Assembly: GCF_000381905.1 (NCBI RefSeq)
Contig: NZ_KB907256.1
Location: 112,560 to 176,559 of the forward strand
From: Paenibacillus fonticola DSM 21315
Lineage (GTDB): Bacteria > Bacillota > Bacilli > Paenibacillales > Paenibacillaceae
Length of the DNA: 64,000 nt
Direction: 5' to 3'
In this document: piece by piece, positions 61,588-64,000 of the stretch
How the letters are laid out: every line of letters starts with the position of its first letter
How positions within the stretch are numbered: the stretch's first letter is position 1
Made by a program: the position numbers and the translations under genes
The notes under the pieces: model-generated
Databases searched by the model: none
What the model was told of the DNA's origin: nothing
Seen by the model: only the letters and a program-made list of their open reading frames with translations

Positions 61588-61908
61588 CATAGCAGAAATA
61601 ATATCTTTGGTTATTTTCGTAATTATGGCTATTTCCTCCGCGCTTCTATTGCTAATTAGACTTACATGCTCATGGAGCAAAATATGCTTATCGGATTTGT
61701 CTTCGTGGCGGAATAATTCCCATGCGGGTACATCTAAGGCAGTCACAATTTTTTCTAACGTCTCTAAAGAGATATTTCGATCTCCTCGCTCTACACCGCC
61801 AATATAGCTATAGTGTAAAGTTGCGGCTTCTGCAAGCTGCTCCTGGGTCCAGTTCTTCGACTTTCTTAGTTCACGGATTCGATTACCGACACTTTCAGGT
61901 AAGTTCAT
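61570..61908 (-). CDS. XRE-family helix-turn-helix regulator
   Basis: 112 residues: the HTH_3 domain GNRIRELRKSKNWTQEQLAEAATLHYSYIGGVERGDRNISLETLEKIVTALDVP fills the first 65 residues, and a short helical tail with MELHKE at the end follows. ATG 61908 has GAGGTGG about 6 bases upstream; a GTG at 61917 lies within that site. It is divergent from the receptor gene at 62132, with shared control DNA between. Confidence 0.9.
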   Translation of the reverse strand: MNLPESVGNRIRELRKSKNWTQEQLAEAATLHYSYIGGVERGDRNISLETLEKIVTALDVPAWELFRHEDKSDKHILLHEHVSLISNRSAEEIAIITKITKDIISAMELHKE

Positions 61909-61989
61909 GAATACCACCTCAGTTCTAAGGTTAGGTAAGGCAGGTAGTCAATAACAGATAAACAAACTAAGGAAATATACACAAAAACA

Positions 61990-62040
61990 GTACTTAAAAG
62001 TACAATTTATGTTGACCAGCACAACAAAAAAATATACAAT
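61990..62040 (+). promoter_or_regulatory. promoter and candidate operator of receptor gene
   Basis: TTGACC (62012-62017), a 17-base spacer and TACAAT (62035-62040). Just upstream lies GTACTT-AA-AAGTAC (61990-62003), a palindrome suited to an XRE dimer. Confidence 0.65.
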
Positions 62041-62131
62041 TAGGATGAAATGGATAAAAAAGGGGATACAAATTCATATCAATACACTGTCATAAGTAAA
62101 TTCTTATTCCCCTGGGAAAGGAGGTTCATCC

Positions 62132-63544
62132 ATGCAACCAACAACCTCAGTCCGGCAGCTATTGGAGAATTACATTAAAGAGAAGGGACTATCGCTTCAT
62201 CAATTTTCGGAAATTTCCGGTGTTAATGCCGGAACACTGAGCGGCCTCATTAATCACCGGAAGCGGATGTCGATGCTTCAGTTGGATCGTATTAGTGCAG
62301 GTATGGGGCTTGCGGAAGGCAGCTTATACGAATTATATGTCGAGGAATGCCTGGCAGAATCCTCGCCGGATTGGCGCAGGCTGAGATCGCTGCTTATGCG
62401 CTGCGCAGAGCTGGACAAGTTGGATTGTATCCAGCGGATTATTTTTGCCATCATGGACAATTTGACGTATGTCCCACATCTTTTTGAACTGGCAGAGCAG
62501 TGGTATCTAATAGGCAGAACAAAAGCCGCAGCACTGTTGTACCAGTGTGTTGCCGAAAGTGAGAAGTACCAGCACTCGGAACGATTAGCCCTTTGTCAGT
62601 ATCGTTTATTTACGATTCATCTTGGGAACGACCGGGAAGCCAATATATCTTTGGCGGCTTCTTTTGAGCCTTATGTAGAACGTTTGGCAGAAGCGAACCG
62701 ATTGGATGCACTCAAGGATTTGGCAGACACCTATGCCGCGAATCAGCGTTGGACTAAAGTCGAACAACTGGCGGAGGAAATGGGGAGTAAGGCGGCTATC
62801 CAATACAGACTTGCTCTTGGTGCAAATCAGCGTAGGAACCTTGATCCTGAATCGTCTCAAGAGAGGATGCACAGGCCCCTGCTTTTCTATATCCTTTACG
62901 CTTATCTGTTGAGGGCTAACGTTTGTGAGGCGCGTGGAGATTATAGGCAAGCCTTGAACTATGTATCGTTATACACGGATCTAAACTGGGTGCAAAGCTG
63001 CAGTGAGACAGAGCGCATCATTATAGAACAATTTAAGGAATGGGGCCGGGCTAATGCATGTCTGTATCGGCTGATGTCCGGCGAGGTAAAGGTTCTGCCG
63101 GAATACGTCAATTATCTGGCTTCCCATCATAGTGAGAAAGTTCCTGCCTTGTTAAAAATCATGGAGGCGGCTAACCGCCATTATTTTCAGGTGGACGACA
63201 TTTTGGAGCGTTTCGGCTCGCATTTGAAATTTGCAGGACGTGAGCACGCCTTCGGGGATTACCATGCTGGGATCGCAGCAGATCAACAAACGCGTTTGTT
63301 ATGTGAACTGGCGGCCTACTATTTATCTACTGAACGGGTTGAGACCGGGATGAACTACATTATGGCCTGTCTGGAGACCTGTGCTGCATTTTACAGTGAA
63401 GCGGTAGTCCTCCGGTGCGTGGGGTTATTTGAGAAGTATCGGACATGGGCAACGCCGGAGAGAAAGAAGCAGTACACAAATCTAATAAGTGAGGTGCAAA
63501 GGAAACATGAGGAAAAAAGGAGCTTTACCGCTGATTGTGTGTAG
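62132..63544 (+). CDS. XRE/TPR peptide receptor, AimR/Alo-like (RNPP group)
   Basis: 470 residues. An N-terminal XRE DNA-binding domain (residues ~5-62, LHQFSEISGVNAGTLSGLINHRKRMSM) is followed by about 400 residues of helical TPR-like repeats (LFELAEQWYLIGRTKAAALLYQCV and similar pairs). Size and layout match AimR-type receptors of the RNPP quorum-sensing group rather than short PlcR. Its 3' end overlaps a 46-residue signal-peptide-bearing gene in the +1 frame, the position of the cognate pheromone gene. AAAGGAGG precedes the ATG. Confidence 0.85.
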   Translation: MQPTTSVRQLLENYIKEKGLSLHQFSEISGVNAGTLSGLINHRKRMSMLQLDRISAGMGLAEGSLYELYVEECLAESSPDWRRLRSLLMRCAELDKLDCIQRIIFAIMDNLTYVPHLFELAEQWYLIGRTKAAALLYQCVAESEKYQHSERLALCQYRLFTIHLGNDREANISLAASFEPYVERLAEANRLDALKDLADTYAANQRWTKVEQLAEEMGSKAAIQYRLALGANQRRNLDPESSQERMHRPLLFYILYAYLLRANVCEARGDYRQALNYVSLYTDLNWVQSCSETERIIIEQFKEWGRANACLYRLMSGEVKVLPEYVNYLASHHSEKVPALLKIMEAANRHYFQVDDILERFGSHLKFAGREHAFGDYHAGIAADQQTRLLCELAAYYLSTERVETGMNYIMACLETCAAFYSEAVVLRCVGLFEKYRTWATPERKKQYTNLISEVQRKHEEKRSFTADCV

Positions 63545-63647
63545 TTTTGTGCTAATTTTGACGGTATCTTCTGGAGCGAGTGGCGTAACCGGTGCAATGT
63601 TTTACGAGTCTATTATGAAGCCATTTATTCATGGTCTGGGTGGATGA
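63507..63647 (+). CDS. Alo/AimP-like signalling prepropeptide
   Basis: 46 residues, overlapping the receptor gene by 38 bases. Basic start MRKKGAL, then hydrophobic core PLIVCSFVLILTV, a small-residue cleavage zone SSGASGVTGA and a C-terminal tail FYESIMKPFIHGLGG. RNPP propeptides have this form, with the mature signal being the last 5-8 residues, here perhaps IHGLGG. AAAGGAA precedes the ATG. It is followed directly by an IS110 element. Confidence 0.78.
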   Translation: MRKKGALPLIVCSFVLILTVSSGASGVTGAMFYESIMKPFIHGLGG

Positions 63648-63851
63648 TTAGCTGAAGAGTGGACAGAGATGTAGGAAGGAGAAATGTTCACATTTCTCGT
63701 ACCATCCAAATATTGAAAACCACTGTTGTATGATTCTAGCTATGATGAACGATAAACAGACAGCCCTCCACATTGCTACATCTCGTAGGTTAAAATGGAA
63801 AGTGGAAAGACCAACCATTTCAGAGCTACATAGCAAAGGAGAGCTGATACT
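63648..63851 (+). mobile_element. 5' noncoding end of IS110-family element
   Basis: About 200 noncoding bases before the transposase, with a perfect GAGAAATG / CATTTCTC hairpin at 63679-63698. In IS110-group elements such as IS621 this region encodes the bridge RNA that pairs with donor and target DNA. The exact element end cannot be placed. Confidence 0.5.
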
Positions 63852-64000
63852 ATGCAGTCTATCACAAAATTCGTCGGTTTAGATGTATCCAAAGAAAAAA
63901 TTTCGGTGGCCATTGCGGATTCAACCGGGGAAGCCCCTCGCTATTACGGGAGCATTCCACATTCGGCGGCGGCACTTCGTAAACTCATCAAAGAACTGGG
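63852..64000 (+). CDS. IS110-family transposase, 5' part (cut by window end)
   Basis: The first 49 residues are visible: KFVGLDVSKEKISVAIADS is the N-terminal DEDD (RuvC-like) motif with the first catalytic Asp. AAAGGAGAG lies about 7 bases before the ATG. The rest lies beyond the window. Confidence 0.88.
   Translation, partial: MQSITKFVGLDVSKEKISVAIADSTGEAPRYYGSIPHSAAALRKLIKEL

Overview
The window reads as a chromosomal segment of a Paenibacillus-like low-to-mid GC Gram-positive (Bacillales). The grounds are strong AGGAGG-type ribosome sites with frequent GTG/TTG starts, lipoprotein signal peptides, YesM/YesN-type two-component control of sugar importers, cre-like operators, a yybP-ykoY manganese riboswitch ahead of a TerC gene, and an AimR/Alo-like receptor-peptide pair. 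No rRNA, tRNA or CRISPR array was seen.

Layout. 0-4 kb: a DrrAB-type ABC exporter followed by an OmpR/histidine-kinase pair. 4-10 kb: malate:quinone oxidoreductase, a divergent CofE-like ligase and LysR regulator, a relic dehydrogenase tail, a GyrI-like protein, a glycosyltransferase and an HxlR regulator. 10-16 kb (minus strand): a solute-binding protein, two CUT1 permeases, ribokinase, an EamA transporter and nucleoside hydrolase, apparently a nucleoside or ribose salvage operon behind two cre/LacI-like palindromes. 16-20 kb: an FtsX-type permease without an adjacent ATPase, and a lipoprotein NodB deacetylase. 20-30 kb: a polysaccharide-utilisation operon (permeases, YesM-like kinase, YesN-like regulator, binding protein, GH43-like protein, heparinase II/III-like lyase carrying an in-frame minisatellite, cupin).

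30-37 kb is rich in repeats and decay: four different short-repeat arrays lie between a PhzF-like gene, a CdsA-like gene, a YiiX-like hydrolase and an amino acid permease, followed by a broken SH3-domain gene and an IS200-like remnant. 37-49 kb holds two copies of a module made of a degenerate J-domain/TPR/membrane protein plus a DUF1266 protein. Between the copies lie a pentapeptide-repeat protein, a lipoprotein, a cytoplasmic GH9 enzyme, a membrane-anchored NodB protein and a coiled-coil protein. 49-52 kb: PhnA-like zinc ribbon, LLM oxidoreductase and the riboswitch-controlled TerC gene.

52-58.5 kb is a probable sulfur or organosulfur locus. It encodes an AprA-like flavoprotein, a two-cluster ferredoxin and an SsuABC/TauABC-like importer, preceded by a structured leader RNA candidate. 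Divergent from it is a regulator in which a helix-turn-helix is fused to a paralogue of the importer's own binding protein. 58.5-64 kb: CsaA, a MarR/flavodoxin-fold oxidoreductase pair with a clear operator, and an AT-rich gene resembling PBECR4-type nucleases whose promoter first drives a short terminated structured RNA. These are followed by an XRE regulator and a long XRE/TPR receptor overlapping a 46-residue prepropeptide gene. The window ends inside an IS110-family transposase.
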